A DNA stretch of 64,000 nt from Streptomyces dioscori (GTDB lineage: Bacteria; Actinomycetota; Actinomycetes; Streptomycetales; Streptomycetaceae): the NCBI RefSeq assembly GCF_003024195.1, contig NZ_KZ679039.1:474285-538284 (forward strand). Reading direction: 5' to 3'. Under the pieces are notes generated by a model, which saw only the letters and a list, made by a program, of their open reading frames with translations, searched no databases and had not been told where the DNA came from. Position 1 is the first letter of the stretch. The number at the start of each line of letters is the position of its first letter. The translations under genes were made by a program, and so were the position numbers. This document shows, one piece after another, positions 33,585 through 41,450 of this stretch.

Positions 33585-34646
33585 GTGAAGAAGACCTCGA
33601 CCCGGCTGGCCGACGGTCGTGAGCTCATCTACTACGACTCGCGCGACGACACCGTGCGCGACGCGGTGGACCGGCGCCCGCTCGACCGGACGGTCACCAC
33701 TTCGGAGGTACGGCGCGACCCGCTGCTCGGTGACGCGGTGGCCATCGCTTCGCACCGCCAGGGCCGCATCTACCACCCGCCGGCCGACGAGTGCCCGCTG
33801 TGCCCGTCCGAGGGCGACCGGCTGAGCGAGATCCCGGACTCGTCGTACGACGTCGCGGTGTTCGAGAACCGCTTCCCGTCGCTGGCCGGGGACTCCGGGC
33901 GGTGCGAGGTCGTCTGCTTCACCTCGAACCACGACGCGTCCTTCGCCGATCTGACCGAGGAGCAGGCGGCCCTCGTCCTGGAGGCGTGGACCGACCGCAC
34001 GGCGGAGCTGTCCCATCTGCCCGCCGTGGAGCAGGTGTTCTGCTTCGAGAACCGCGGCGCCGAGATCGGCGTCACGCTCGGCCACCCGCACGGGCAGATC
34101 TACGCCTACCCCTTCACGACCCCTCGCACGGCCCTGATGCTCCGCTCGCTGGCGGCGCACAAGGAGGCGACGGGCGGGGAGAACCTCTTCGACGCCGTGC
34201 TGGAGCGGGAGCTCGCCGACGAGCGGGTCGTCCTGGAGACCGAGCACTGGGTGGCCTTCGTGCCGTTCTCGGCGCACTGGCCCTACGAGGTGCACCTGTA
34301 TCCGCGCCGCCGCGTGCCCGATCTGCTGGGCCTGGACGAGGACGCGCGCACAGAGTTCCCCAAGGTCTATCTGGAACTGTTGAGGCGCTTCGACCGGATC
34401 TTCGGCGAAGGTGAGCCTCCGACGCCGTACATCTCGGCCTGGCACCAGGCGCCGTTCGGCACGCTGGAGGAGTTCGACGGTGTGGTGCGTGAGGACTTCG
34501 CGCTCCACCTTGAGCTTTTCACCATCCGCCGCACTTCCGGCAAGCTGAAGTTCCTCGCGGGTTCCGAGTCCGGCATGAACGTGTTCATCAACGACGTGCC
34601 GCCGGAGACCGCGGCCCAGCGACTGCGAGAGGTAGCGAGTTCATGA
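33585..34646 (+). CDS. galT: Galactose-1-phosphate uridylyltransferase
   Basis: The protein has 353 residues from the GTG at 33585. The catalytic histidine lies in [14 protein letters not shown]. The zinc site includes [14 protein letters not shown] and NRFPSLAG. The second HIT-like half contains [21 protein letters not shown]. GalT converts galactose-1-phosphate and UDP-glucose to glucose-1-phosphate and UDP-galactose in the Leloir pathway. galE follows with an ATGA overlap and galK overlaps galE, so the three are one tightly coupled operon. Confidence 0.96.
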   Translation: MKKTSTRLADGRELIYYDSRDDTVRDAVDRRPLDRTVTTSEVRRDPLLGDAVAIASHRQGRIYHPPADECPLCPSEGDRLSEIPDSSYDVAVFENRFPSLAGDSGRCEVVCFTSNHDASFADLTEEQAALVLEAWTDRTAELSHLPAVEQVFCFENRGAEIGVTLGHPHGQIYAYPFTTPRTALMLRSLAAHKEATGGENLFDAVLERELADERVVLETEHWVAFVPFSAHWPYEVHLYPRRRVPDLLGLDEDARTEFPKVYLELLRRFDRIFGEGEPPTPYISAWHQAPFGTLEEFDGVVREDFALHLELFTIRRTSGKLKFLAGSESGMNVFINDVPPETAAQRLREVASS

Positions 34647-35644
34647 GTGGGAAGTACCTGGTCACCGGCGGTGCGGGCTATGTGGGAAGTGTGGTCGCGC
34701 AGCACCTGCTGGAGGCGGGCCACGAGGTGACCGTCCTCGACAACCTCTCCACCGGTTTCCGCGCGGGCGTCCCGGCCGGAGCCGCCTTCGTCGAGGGCGA
34801 CATCCGCGACGCAGCCAAGTGGCTGGATCCCTCGTACGACGCCGTGCTGCACTTCGCCGCGTTCTCGCAGGTCGGCGAGTCGGTCGTGAAGCCCGAGAAG
34901 TACTGGGACAACAACGTCGGCGGCACGATGGCCCTGCTGGGCGCGATGCGCGAGGCGGGTGTGCGCACGCTGGTCTTCTCCTCCACGGCGGCGACGTACG
35001 GCGAGCCGGAGACCACCCCGATCACCGAGTCCGCGCCGACGCTCCCCACCAACCCCTACGGCGCCTCGAAGCTGGCCGTCGACCACATGATCACGGGAGA
35101 GGCCGCCGCGCACGGGCTGGCCGCCGTCTCGCTGCGCTACTTCAACGTGGCGGGCGCGTACGGCAGCAGCGGTGAGCGGCACGACCCCGAGTCGCACCTC
35201 ATCCCGCTCGTCCTCCAGGTCGCACAGGGCCGCCGCGAGGCCATCTCCGTCTACGGCGACGACTACCCGACGCCCGACGGCACCTGCGTCCGCGACTACA
35301 TCCACGTCGCCGACCTCGCGGAGGCGCACCTGCTGGCGGTCGCCGCCGCGCAGCCCGGTGAGCACCTGATCTGCAACCTCGGCAACGGCAACGGCTTCTC
35401 GGTCCGCGAGGTGATCGAGACCGTCCGCAAGGTGACCGGACACCCGATCCCCGAGGTCGCGGCCCCGCGCCGGGCCGGCGACCCGGCGGTCCTCGTCGCG
35501 TCCGCCGCCACGGCCCGCGACCGGCTCGGCTGGAACCCGTCCCGCGCGGATCTCGCGGGAATCGTCGCGGACGCGTGGGAGTTCGCCCAGAACATCGCAC
35601 AGCGCAGCGACGCGCAGGACATCGCGAAGGCGGAGGGGCACTAG
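34643..35644 (+). CDS. galE: UDP-glucose 4-epimerase
   Basis: The protein has 333 residues. It is an extended short-chain dehydrogenase: NAD-binding [16 protein letters not shown], then [21 protein letters not shown] (serine of the triad) and [13 protein letters not shown] (YxxxK). [24 protein letters not shown] and [17 protein letters not shown] are typical of GalE. It interconverts UDP-galactose and UDP-glucose. The ATG overlaps the galT stop, and the TAG stop shares its G with the galK start. In S. lividans galE also has an internal constitutive promoter; none is obvious here. Confidence 0.96.
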   Translation: MSGKYLVTGGAGYVGSVVAQHLLEAGHEVTVLDNLSTGFRAGVPAGAAFVEGDIRDAAKWLDPSYDAVLHFAAFSQVGESVVKPEKYWDNNVGGTMALLGAMREAGVRTLVFSSTAATYGEPETTPITESAPTLPTNPYGASKLAVDHMITGEAAAHGLAAVSLRYFNVAGAYGSSGERHDPESHLIPLVLQVAQGRREAISVYGDDYPTPDGTCVRDYIHVADLAEAHLLAVAAAQPGEHLICNLGNGNGFSVREVIETVRKVTGHPIPEVAAPRRAGDPAVLVASAATARDRLGWNPSRADLAGIVADAWEFAQNIAQRSDAQDIAKAEGH

Positions 35645-36807
35645 TGGGGACGCAGGAAGCGGTTCAGCAGGTCCGCGGCGGCTTCGAGAAGCTGTACGGG
35701 ACACCTCCCGAGGGGATCTGGGCGGCGCCCGGCCGGGTCAACCTGATCGGCGAGTACACCGACTTCAACGAGGGCTTCGTCATGCCCCTCGCGCTGCCGC
35801 ACACCGCGGTGGCCGCGGTCTCGCGCCGCGACGACGGAGTGCTGCGGCTGCACTCGGCCGACATCGAGGGCCCGGTCGTCGAACTGCACGTCGACGCGCT
35901 GGCCCCGCTGACGAACACCAGCTGGGCTGCCTACCCCGCGGGGGTCGTGTGGGTCCTGCGCGAAGCCGGGCACGCCGTCACCGGCGCCGACATCCACCTC
36001 GCCTCGACGGTCCCGACGGGCGCCGGCCTGTCCTCCTCGGCGGCGCTTGAGGTGGTCACCGCCCTGGCCCTGAACGACCTGTACGAACTCGGCCTCACCG
36101 GGCCCGAGCTGGCCCGCGTCGCCCAGCGCGCCGAGAACGACTTCGTGGGCGTGCCCTGCGGGATCATGGACCAGACGGCGTCCGCCTGCTGCACGGAGGG
36201 CAACGCCCTCCACCTCGACTGCCGCGACCTGTCGATCCGGCAGGTCCCCTTCGACCTCCCGGCCCAGGGCCTCCAACTCCTCGTCGTCGACAGCCGCGTC
36301 AAGCACGCGCTGGGCGACGGGGCGTACGCGGAGCGGCGGGAGGGCTGCGAGGAGGGCGCCCGGCAGCTGGGTGTCCCCTTCCTGCGGGACCTCGCGTACG
36401 AGGACCTCGACGCGGCGCTCGCCCGGCTCTCGGACGAGCGGCTGCGGCGGTACGTGCGTCACGTCGTCTCGGACGACCACCGGGTGGAGGAGGTCATCGC
36501 GCTCCTCGACGCGGGTGACATCCGGGGCATCGGCCCGGTCCTGACGGCCGGTCACGCCTCTCTCCGCGACGACCTCCGCATCTCCTGCCCGGAACTGGAC
36601 CTCGCCGTCGCGACGGCGAACCAGGCCGGGGCGCTGGGGGCGCGTATGACGGGCGGCGGCTTCGGCGGCTCGGCGGTCGTGCTGGTCGAGGCGGCGGACG
36701 CGGACACGGTCACGAAGGCGGTGGAGGAGGCGTTCGCGGCGGCGGGGTACACGGCGCCGAGGGTCTTCCCGGCGGTGCCGTCGGAAGGGGCGCGCCGGGT
36801 GGGCTGA
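35644..36807 (+). CDS. galK: Galactokinase
   Basis: The protein has 387 residues from the GTG at 35644. It is a GHMP kinase with the galactokinase signature GRVNLIGEYTDFNEGFVMP, the ATP loop VPTGAGLSSSAALEV, the catalytic aspartate region DSRVKHALGDGAYAERR, and MTGGGFGGSAVVLV at the C-terminus. GalK phosphorylates galactose at C1, the first step of the Leloir pathway encoded by this operon. A very long inverted repeat follows the stop and probably ends the transcript. Confidence 0.96.
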   Translation: MGTQEAVQQVRGGFEKLYGTPPEGIWAAPGRVNLIGEYTDFNEGFVMPLALPHTAVAAVSRRDDGVLRLHSADIEGPVVELHVDALAPLTNTSWAAYPAGVVWVLREAGHAVTGADIHLASTVPTGAGLSSSAALEVVTALALNDLYELGLTGPELARVAQRAENDFVGVPCGIMDQTASACCTEGNALHLDCRDLSIRQVPFDLPAQGLQLLVVDSRVKHALGDGAYAERREGCEEGARQLGVPFLRDLAYEDLDAALARLSDERLRRYVRHVVSDDHRVEEVIALLDAGDIRGIGPVLTAGHASLRDDLRISCPELDLAVATANQAGALGARMTGGGFGGSAVVLVEAADADTVTKAVEEAFAAAGYTAPRVFPAVPSEGARRVG

Positions 36808-36817
36808 CGGGCTTGTT

Positions 36818-36987
36818 TCGCCCCCGCCGCCCCTACCCGTCCCGTCACTGCATGGGGGCTGCGCCCCCTCGCCCCCGTTGTCCTCAAACGCCGGACGGGC
36901 TGAGACAGCCCCGGACCGGCGGACTTCTTTCAGCCCGTCCGGCGTTTGAGGACACAGTGACGGGACGGGTAGGGGCGGCGGGGGCGA
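36818..36987. terminator. Bipartite 58-bp perfect inverted repeat between convergent genes
   Basis: An outer pair of 33-bp arms (36818-36850 and 36955-36987) and an inner pair of 25-bp arms (36879-36903 and 36930-36954) are each perfectly complementary. On the right the arms are contiguous; on the left they are separated by 28 nt that hold their own small hairpin (GGGGGCTGCGCCCCC). The loop is 26 nt. The inner arm contains CCTCAAACGCCGGACGGGCT, a unit also present at about 22.06 kb. It lies between galK and the oppositely oriented GNAT gene and is a likely bidirectional terminator. Confidence 0.8.
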
Positions 36988-36999
36988 GAAAAGGTCCGG

Positions 37000-37446
37000 T
37001 CAGGGCAGCAGGCGCTTCGTCAGGGTGTACTCCGTGATCCCCGGCGGGTAGTCGGGGATCGCGCACACCACCTCGTACCCCTGCTTCCGGTAGAAGTCCG
37101 GCGCCTGGAAGTCCCACGTCTCCAGCCGGGAGGCACGGCACCCCCGCGACGAGACGGCCAGACGTTCCGCGCGGGACAGAAGATGCGCCCCGAGTCCGGC
37201 CCCCCGATGGCGCCCGTCGACCCAGAGATAGGCGACATGCAGCCACGTCGCCCAGGTGTGCCCGACCAGCCCGCCCACGACCGAGCCCCCCGGCTCCAAC
37301 GCCCACACATGGAGCGGAACTTCCCGTTCACCAGGGGTTCCGCTCAGCGAACGCAGCACCGGAGACGCCGCCGTATTGGCCTCCCGCAGCCGAGACCGCA
37401 GGAATTGGCTACGCTCTTTGTCGACTTCTGTCTCAATACGAAACAT
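37000..37446 (-). CDS. GNAT family N-acetyltransferase
   Basis: The protein has 148 residues from the ATG at 37446, which has a GGTGA ribosome site 6 nt upstream; an ATG at 37473 would add nine residues. The acetyl-CoA-binding motif A is LWVDGRHRGAGLGAHLLSRAERLA, preceded by GGSVVGGLVGHTWATWLHVAY, and motif B is LETWDFQAPDFYRKQGYEV. The acceptor substrate cannot be deduced. It is convergent with galK across the large inverted repeat. Confidence 0.88.
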   Translation of the reverse strand: MFRIETEVDKERSQFLRSRLREANTAASPVLRSLSGTPGEREVPLHVWALEPGGSVVGGLVGHTWATWLHVAYLWVDGRHRGAGLGAHLLSRAERLAVSSRGCRASRLETWDFQAPDFYRKQGYEVVCAIPDYPPGITEYTLTKRLLP

Positions 37447-37716
37447 ACGGCTCACCATAAACGCGTCGGCCAATCAGTTCTGCAAATCACCTTCCGCTCC
37501 TGCCGCACGGCCTTACTCTGATGAGCAGCACCGGTGGGGGCCGGTGCCGATCAGGGGGCGAGACAGTCGGGTACGACGCCCGAAGTGGGGGTAGCAGTTC
37601 CAGCACGGCGGCGGCCGTGCGACTGCGGCACCCCGTTTCCTGAGCCGACAGGAGGCTCGGGAACACCTCGGGCGCCGTACCTGCGCCGGTCCGTCCCCCG
37701 ACCAGTGGGGGTTTCT

Positions 37717-38484
37717 GTGGTTCGCATCCGTGTTCTGGTCGTCGACGACCACCGTATTTTCGCCGAGTCGCTCGCCGCCGCCCTGGCCGCCGAGCCCGAT
37801 GTCGACGTCTCCGCGGCGGGCAGTGGCCCGGCCGCGCTGCGCTGCCTGGAGCGGGCGGTCGCGGAAGGCCGCAGGTTCGACGTGCTGCTCGTGGACGCCG
37901 ACCTCGGCGGCAACGTGCCGGGTGTCCGCCCGGCCGTGCCCGTGCACGACAACAACGAGGAAGGCCTGGTCGACGGCATCTCGCTGGTGGCGGGCGTCCG
38001 TTCGGGCCAGCCCGGTGTCCGTACCGTCGTACTCGCCGAGAAGGACGATCCGCGGCGTGCGGCTCTCGCCCTGCAGGCGGGCGCCTCGGGCTGGGTGGCC
38101 AAGGACTGCTCGCTGTCCCGGCTGCTGACCGTCATCCGCGGGGTGCTGCGGGACGAGACGCATCTGCCGCCGGCGCTGCTCACGGGTGTGCTGCGTGAGC
38201 TGACCGCCGCCCGCAAGCACCGCACCGAGAGCGAGCGCCTGGTGGAGTCGCTGACTCCGCGCGAGCGCGAGGTGCTGCGGTGCATGGTGGCGGGGCTGGG
38301 GCGCAAGGCCGTCGCCGAGCGGCTGTTCCTCTCCCCGCACACGGTCCGCACGCATATGCAGAACGTGCTGGGGAAGCTGGGCGTCCACTCGACCCTCGCG
38401 GCCGTGGCGCTCGCCCGCCGGGCCGGGGTCGGCCCGGTGGACCTAGCCGGGGATGTTGTCGAACGGGGCGGTCAACTGGCGTAG
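37717..38484 (+). CDS. LuxR/NarL-family response regulator
   Basis: The protein has 255 residues from the GTG at 37717, which is preceded by a G-run. The receiver domain has the acidic pair in RVLVVDDHRIFAESL, a phosphoacceptor Asp in FDVLLVDADLGG, and the lysine in GASGWVAKDCS. An insert (about 65-85, NVPGVRPAVPVHDNNEEGLVDG) lengthens the loop after the phosphorylation site. The LuxR HTH (about 185-250) reads LTPREREVLRCMVAGLGRKAVAERLFLSPHTVRTHMQNVLGKLG. It resembles the regulator at 30566 in its leader and length, but keeps the phosphorylation residues. No kinase gene is adjacent. Its 3' end overlaps the MarR gene by 42 nt. Confidence 0.9.
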   Translation: MVRIRVLVVDDHRIFAESLAAALAAEPDVDVSAAGSGPAALRCLERAVAEGRRFDVLLVDADLGGNVPGVRPAVPVHDNNEEGLVDGISLVAGVRSGQPGVRTVVLAEKDDPRRAALALQAGASGWVAKDCSLSRLLTVIRGVLRDETHLPPALLTGVLRELTAARKHRTESERLVESLTPREREVLRCMVAGLGRKAVAERLFLSPHTVRTHMQNVLGKLGVHSTLAAVALARRAGVGPVDLAGDVVERGGQLA

Positions 38485-38940
38485 CAGCCCGGCCAGTTCA
38501 CCGCGCTGGGCCCGGCTGAGCTCCGCGAGGATCGCGCGCTCCTGGTCGAGGAGTCCGGCGAGTGCCTGGTCGGCGCGGTCGCGGCCCTCCTCGGTGAGCC
38601 GCACGAGCACGCCCCGGCGGTCGCTGGGGTCGGGGAGTCGCTCGACCAGGCTCTTCTTCGCGAGCCGGTCGATACGGTTCGTCATCGTGCCCGAGGTGAC
38701 GAGGGTCTGGGTGAGCAGCTGTCCGGGGGAGAGCTGGTACGGGGCTCCCGCGCGCCTCAGTGAGGTCAGCACGTCGAACTCCCAGGGTTCCAGGGCGTGC
38801 TCGGCGAACGCGATGCGCCGGGCGCGGTCCAGATGCCGCGCGAGCCTGCTCACGCGGCTGAGCACTTCGAGTGGTTCCACGTCGAGGTCGGGGCGCTCCC
38901 GGCGCCATGCTGCGACCAGCCGATCGACCTCGTCCTCCAT
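38443..38940 (-). CDS. MarR family transcriptional regulator
   Basis: The protein has 165 residues and a winged helix of the MarR type: EHALEPWEFDVLTSLRRAG, LLTQTLVTSGTMTNRIDRLAKKSLVERLPDPSDRRGVLVRLTEEG (recognition helix and wing), then a C-terminal dimerisation helix. It lies divergent from the methyltransferase gene at 39060, with 119 bp between, and its own control region carries two 10-bp direct repeats. Regulation of itself and of the divergent methyltransferase is inferred. Confidence 0.9.
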   Translation of the reverse strand: MEDEVDRLVAAWRRERPDLDVEPLEVLSRVSRLARHLDRARRIAFAEHALEPWEFDVLTSLRRAGAPYQLSPGQLLTQTLVTSGTMTNRIDRLAKKSLVERLPDPSDRRGVLVRLTEEGRDRADQALAGLLDQERAILAELSRAQRGELAGLLRQLTAPFDNIPG

Positions 38941-38964
38941 GGCGATCAGTGTAGTGGTTGTGTC

Positions 38965-38997
38965 GATGTGAAGTCTCTTGATGTGAAGTATCTTGAC
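38965..38997. promoter_or_regulatory. Direct-repeat operator candidate between marR and the methyltransferase gene
   Basis: GATGTGAAGT is repeated exactly at 38965-38974 and 38980-38989, a 15-bp period, and each copy is followed by a related T-C-T-T-G sequence (CTCTTG, ATCTTGA). The segment is AT-richer than its surroundings and sits 25 bp upstream of the MarR start, in the divergent promoter region. Confidence 0.45.
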
Positions 38998-39059
38998 GGC
39001 GAGAGAGTTGGGGTGTGAGGGTGGAGGTCGGCTCGTCCTGACTCCTTTGGAGGCTTCCG

Positions 39060-39878
39060 ATGTCCGCCACCACCACTCCCACCTGGGATCCGGGGCAGTA
39101 CCTGCGCCACGCGGAGCACCGCGCCCGCCCCTTCGCCGAGCTCCTCGGCCGCGTTCCCGGCCTGCCCGGCGACCCGGCCCGCATCGCCGACCTGGGCTGC
39201 GGGCCCGGCAACGTCACGGTCCAGCTCTGCGAGCGGTGGCCGGGCGCGTACGTCACCGGTTACGACAACTCCCCGGAGATGCTGGCCCGGGCCGCGGGGC
39301 ACGCGGGGCCGACCGGCGGTGGTGGCGGCCTGGACTTCGCCCACGCGGACCTCACGGAGTGGGCGCCCACGGAGACGTACGACCTGATCGTCTCGAACGC
39401 CGCGCTGCAGTGGGTGCCGGGGCATCTGGAGGCGTTCGGGACCTGGCTCGACGCGGTGGCCGCCGGCGGGACCTTCGCTTTCCAGGTGCCCAACAATATC
39501 GATGCGCCGCTGCACGCGCTGATGCGTGAACTCGCCTCCTCCCCGCGGTGGAAGGGGCGGCTGGGCGGAGTCCTCCGGCGCGCGGACTCGGTGCACGACC
39601 CGCTCGTCTACCTGGACCGGCTGGCGCGGCTGGGGTGCGGGGCGGATGTCTGGGAGACGACGTACCTGCAGATCCTGGAGGGGGAGGACGCCGTCCTCGA
39701 CTGGTCCAAGGGGACGGGGATGAGGCCGGCGCTCACGGCTCTCGCCGACGACCCGGAAGCCCGGGACGCCTTCACCGCCGAGTACCGGGACCTGTTGCGC
39801 ACGGCCTACCCGACGGCCCCGTACGGCACGGTCCTGCCGTTCCGGCGGCTGTTCGTGGTGGCGCGGAAGGGCAGCTGA
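39060..39878 (+). CDS. tam: Trans-aconitate 2-methyltransferase-like SAM methyltransferase
   Basis: The protein has 272 residues. It is a class I SAM methyltransferase: IADLGCGPGNVTVQL (motif I), VTGYDNSPEML, FAHADLTEWAPTETYDLIVSNAALQWVPGHL. The WDPGQYLRHAEHRARPFAELLGRV start and the conserved WETTYLQILEGEDAVLDWSKGT region fit the Tam family, which methylates trans-aconitate to relieve inhibition of aconitase. It lies divergent from the MarR regulator and 4 nt before the VOC gene, with which it probably forms a short operon. Confidence 0.88.
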   Translation: MSATTTPTWDPGQYLRHAEHRARPFAELLGRVPGLPGDPARIADLGCGPGNVTVQLCERWPGAYVTGYDNSPEMLARAAGHAGPTGGGGGLDFAHADLTEWAPTETYDLIVSNAALQWVPGHLEAFGTWLDAVAAGGTFAFQVPNNIDAPLHALMRELASSPRWKGRLGGVLRRADSVHDPLVYLDRLARLGCGADVWETTYLQILEGEDAVLDWSKGTGMRPALTALADDPEARDAFTAEYRDLLRTAYPTAPYGTVLPFRRLFVVARKGS

Positions 39879-39882
39879 GCCG

Positions 39883-40266
39883 ATGCTGACGGCCGTGGAC
39901 CACGTCCAGCTCGCCGCGCCGCCGGGGTCCGAGCTGGCCTTGCGCGCCTACTACGTCGACGTCCTCGGCATGACCGAGATCCCCAAGCCGCCCGCACTCG
40001 CCGCGCGCGGCGGCTGCTGGTTCCGGGCGGACGGCGTGCACCTGCACCTGGGGATCGACCGTGATTTCCGGCCCGCTAAGAAGGCGCATCCGGGGCTGCG
40101 GGTCGTGGGGATCGAGGCGTACGCGGCTCGTCTGGTCGCCGGCGGGGCCCCGGTGACCTGGGACACCGCGCTTCCGGGGCATCGGCGGTTCTACTCCGAG
40201 GACCCCGTCGGGAACCGGCTGGAGTTCCTGGAGCCGTGTCTCAGGGCGTGCGGCCCAGGTTCGTGA
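39883..40266 (+). CDS. VOC superfamily (glyoxalase-like) protein
   Basis: This 127-residue protein shows two beta-alpha-beta-beta-beta modules: VDHVQLAAPPGSELALRAYYVDVLGMTEI with RGGCWFRADGVHLHLGID, then GIEAYAARLVAGGAP with RRFYSEDPVGNRLEFLEP. His (in DHVQLA), His (in HLHLG) and Glu (in RLEFLE) are the usual metal ligands. The reaction is unknown. It starts 4 nt after tam, and its last 26 nt overlap the end of the oppositely oriented toxin gene. Confidence 0.85.
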   Translation: MLTAVDHVQLAAPPGSELALRAYYVDVLGMTEIPKPPALAARGGCWFRADGVHLHLGIDRDFRPAKKAHPGLRVVGIEAYAARLVAGGAPVTWDTALPGHRRFYSEDPVGNRLEFLEPCLRACGPGS

Positions 40267-40489
40267 CGAGGATGCGGATCACGTCCTCGTCGATCACATA
40301 GAGGACGCGGTAGTCACCGACGCGGAGGCGCCGGATGTTCGGTCCGTAGGCGGTGGAACCGGTGGGGCGCGGCTCCTTGGCGAGGGTGTCGACGGCTTCG
40401 TAGACGGCGGCGAGTCCCGCGGGGTCGTCCTTGAGGAACCGCACGGCCGCGTGCGTGGCGCTCGGTTCCCAGGTGATTCGGTAGTTCAT
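40241..40489 (-). CDS. RelE/ParE family toxin
   Basis: This 82-residue protein has the RelE pattern: YRITWEPSATHAAVRFLKDD, PTGSTAYGPNIRRLRVGDYRVLYVIDEDVIRILVTNLGRTP. RelE-family toxins cleave mRNA on the ribosome. R-V-G-D-Y-R-V-L-Y is the conserved strand containing the catalytic arginine. The ATG overlaps the stop of the upstream antitoxin (ATGA), the typical antitoxin-first order. Confidence 0.9.
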   Translation of the reverse strand: MNYRITWEPSATHAAVRFLKDDPAGLAAVYEAVDTLAKEPRPTGSTAYGPNIRRLRVGDYRVLYVIDEDVIRILVTNLGRTP

Positions 40490-40737
40490 GGCCGCAGCCC
40501 CAGCATGCGCCCGACTTCCTCGTGGCTTACGCCCTCTCCCAGCGTCCCCTCCGCCTTGCGGCGCTGGTAGTCGGCGGCTGCGAGGGCATCCTCCAAGTCC
40601 TCGATGACCTGAGGCGAGACAAGCAGCGCCGCCACGTGACCATGGTCGGTGAGGGCGATCGTCTCGCGGCCGTGGGCCGCGCGGCGGACGAGGTCACCGA
40701 GCTGGGAACGGGCGGCGCTGATCGCGATCTCAGTCAT
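40486..40737 (-). CDS. Phd/YefM family antitoxin
   Basis: This 83-residue protein begins MTEIAISAARSQLGDLVRRA and continues ETIALTDHGHVAALLVSPQV, the Phd/YefM DNA-binding N-terminal fold. An acidic C-terminal arm (DLEDALAAADYQRRKAEG) binds the toxin. No ribosome site is evident and a -10-like sequence lies about 12 nt upstream, so the mRNA may be leaderless. The palindrome at 40752 is its probable operator. Confidence 0.88.
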   Translation of the reverse strand: MTEIAISAARSQLGDLVRRAAHGRETIALTDHGHVAALLVSPQVIEDLEDALAAADYQRRKAEGTLGEGVSHEEVGRMLGLRP

Positions 40738-40751
40738 GGGCGTATTGGTAT

Positions 40752-40769
40752 CACAAGGTTCACCTTGTG
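40752..40769 (-). promoter_or_regulatory. Operator palindrome of the toxin-antitoxin operon
   Basis: CACAAGGT-TC-ACCTTGTG is a perfect inverted repeat with 8-bp arms, 14 bp upstream of the antitoxin start. Its position just before the -10-like TACCAAT (minus strand) fits autoregulation by the antitoxin-toxin complex. Confidence 0.6.
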
Positions 40770-40778
40770 GCCCATGCA

Positions 40779-41450
40779 TTAACTCTTTCGGCGTCCTATC
40801 AGGCGTGGCTTCGCCTCCAGGCCGTCCAGGCCGTGCCAGGCCAGGTTGACCAGGTGGGCCGCCACCTCCGCCTTCTTGGGGCGGCGGACGTCCAGCCACC
40901 ACTGGCCCGTGAGGGCGACCATGCCCACCAGTGCCTGGGCGTACAGGGGGGCCAGTTTGGGGTCGAAGCCGCGGCGTTTGAACTCGCGGCCCAGGATGTC
41001 CTCCACCTGCGTGGCGATGTCCGAGATCAGGGACGCGAAACTGCCCGTCGACTGGGGGATCGGGGAGTCGCGGACCAGGATGCGGAAGCCGTCCGTGTAC
41101 TCCTCGATGTAGTCGAGGAGCGCGAACGCCGCCTGCTCGCAGAGTTCGCGCGGGTGGCCCGCGGTGAGGGAGCTGGTCACGCCGTCCAGGAGGCGGCGCA
41201 TCTCACGGTCCACCACCACCGCGTACAGGCCCTCCTTGCCGCCGAAGTGCTCGTACACGACCGGCTTGGAGACGCCGGCCTTCGCCGCGATCTCCTCCAC
41301 CGACGTCGCCTCGAAGCCCTTCTGGGCGAAGAGGGTGCGGCCGATCTCCAGCAACTGGGCCCGTCGCTCCGCCCCCGTCATCCGGGTGCGGCGAGCGCGC
41401 CGCGGCTTTTCATTGCTGGGTGTGCTGGAGTCGGCCACGCCGTCAATCAT
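40779..41450 (-). CDS. TetR family regulator
   Basis: The protein has 223 residues. The N-terminal HTH reads GRTLFAQKGFEATSVEEIAAKAGVSKPVVYEHFGGKEGLYAVVVDREM (about 38-86), preceded by a basic arm (KPRRARRTRMTGAERRAQ). The ligand-binding domain is helical. The ATG overlaps the desaturase stop (ATGA), so the regulator is translated with the desaturase. It probably senses a fatty acyl ligand and controls the operon through the repeats at about 42.53 kb. The effector is inferred from context only. Confidence 0.9.
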   Translation of the reverse strand: MIDGVADSSTPSNEKPRRARRTRMTGAERRAQLLEIGRTLFAQKGFEATSVEEIAAKAGVSKPVVYEHFGGKEGLYAVVVDREMRRLLDGVTSSLTAGHPRELCEQAAFALLDYIEEYTDGFRILVRDSPIPQSTGSFASLISDIATQVEDILGREFKRRGFDPKLAPLYAQALVGMVALTGQWWLDVRRPKKAEVAAHLVNLAWHGLDGLEAKPRLIGRRKS

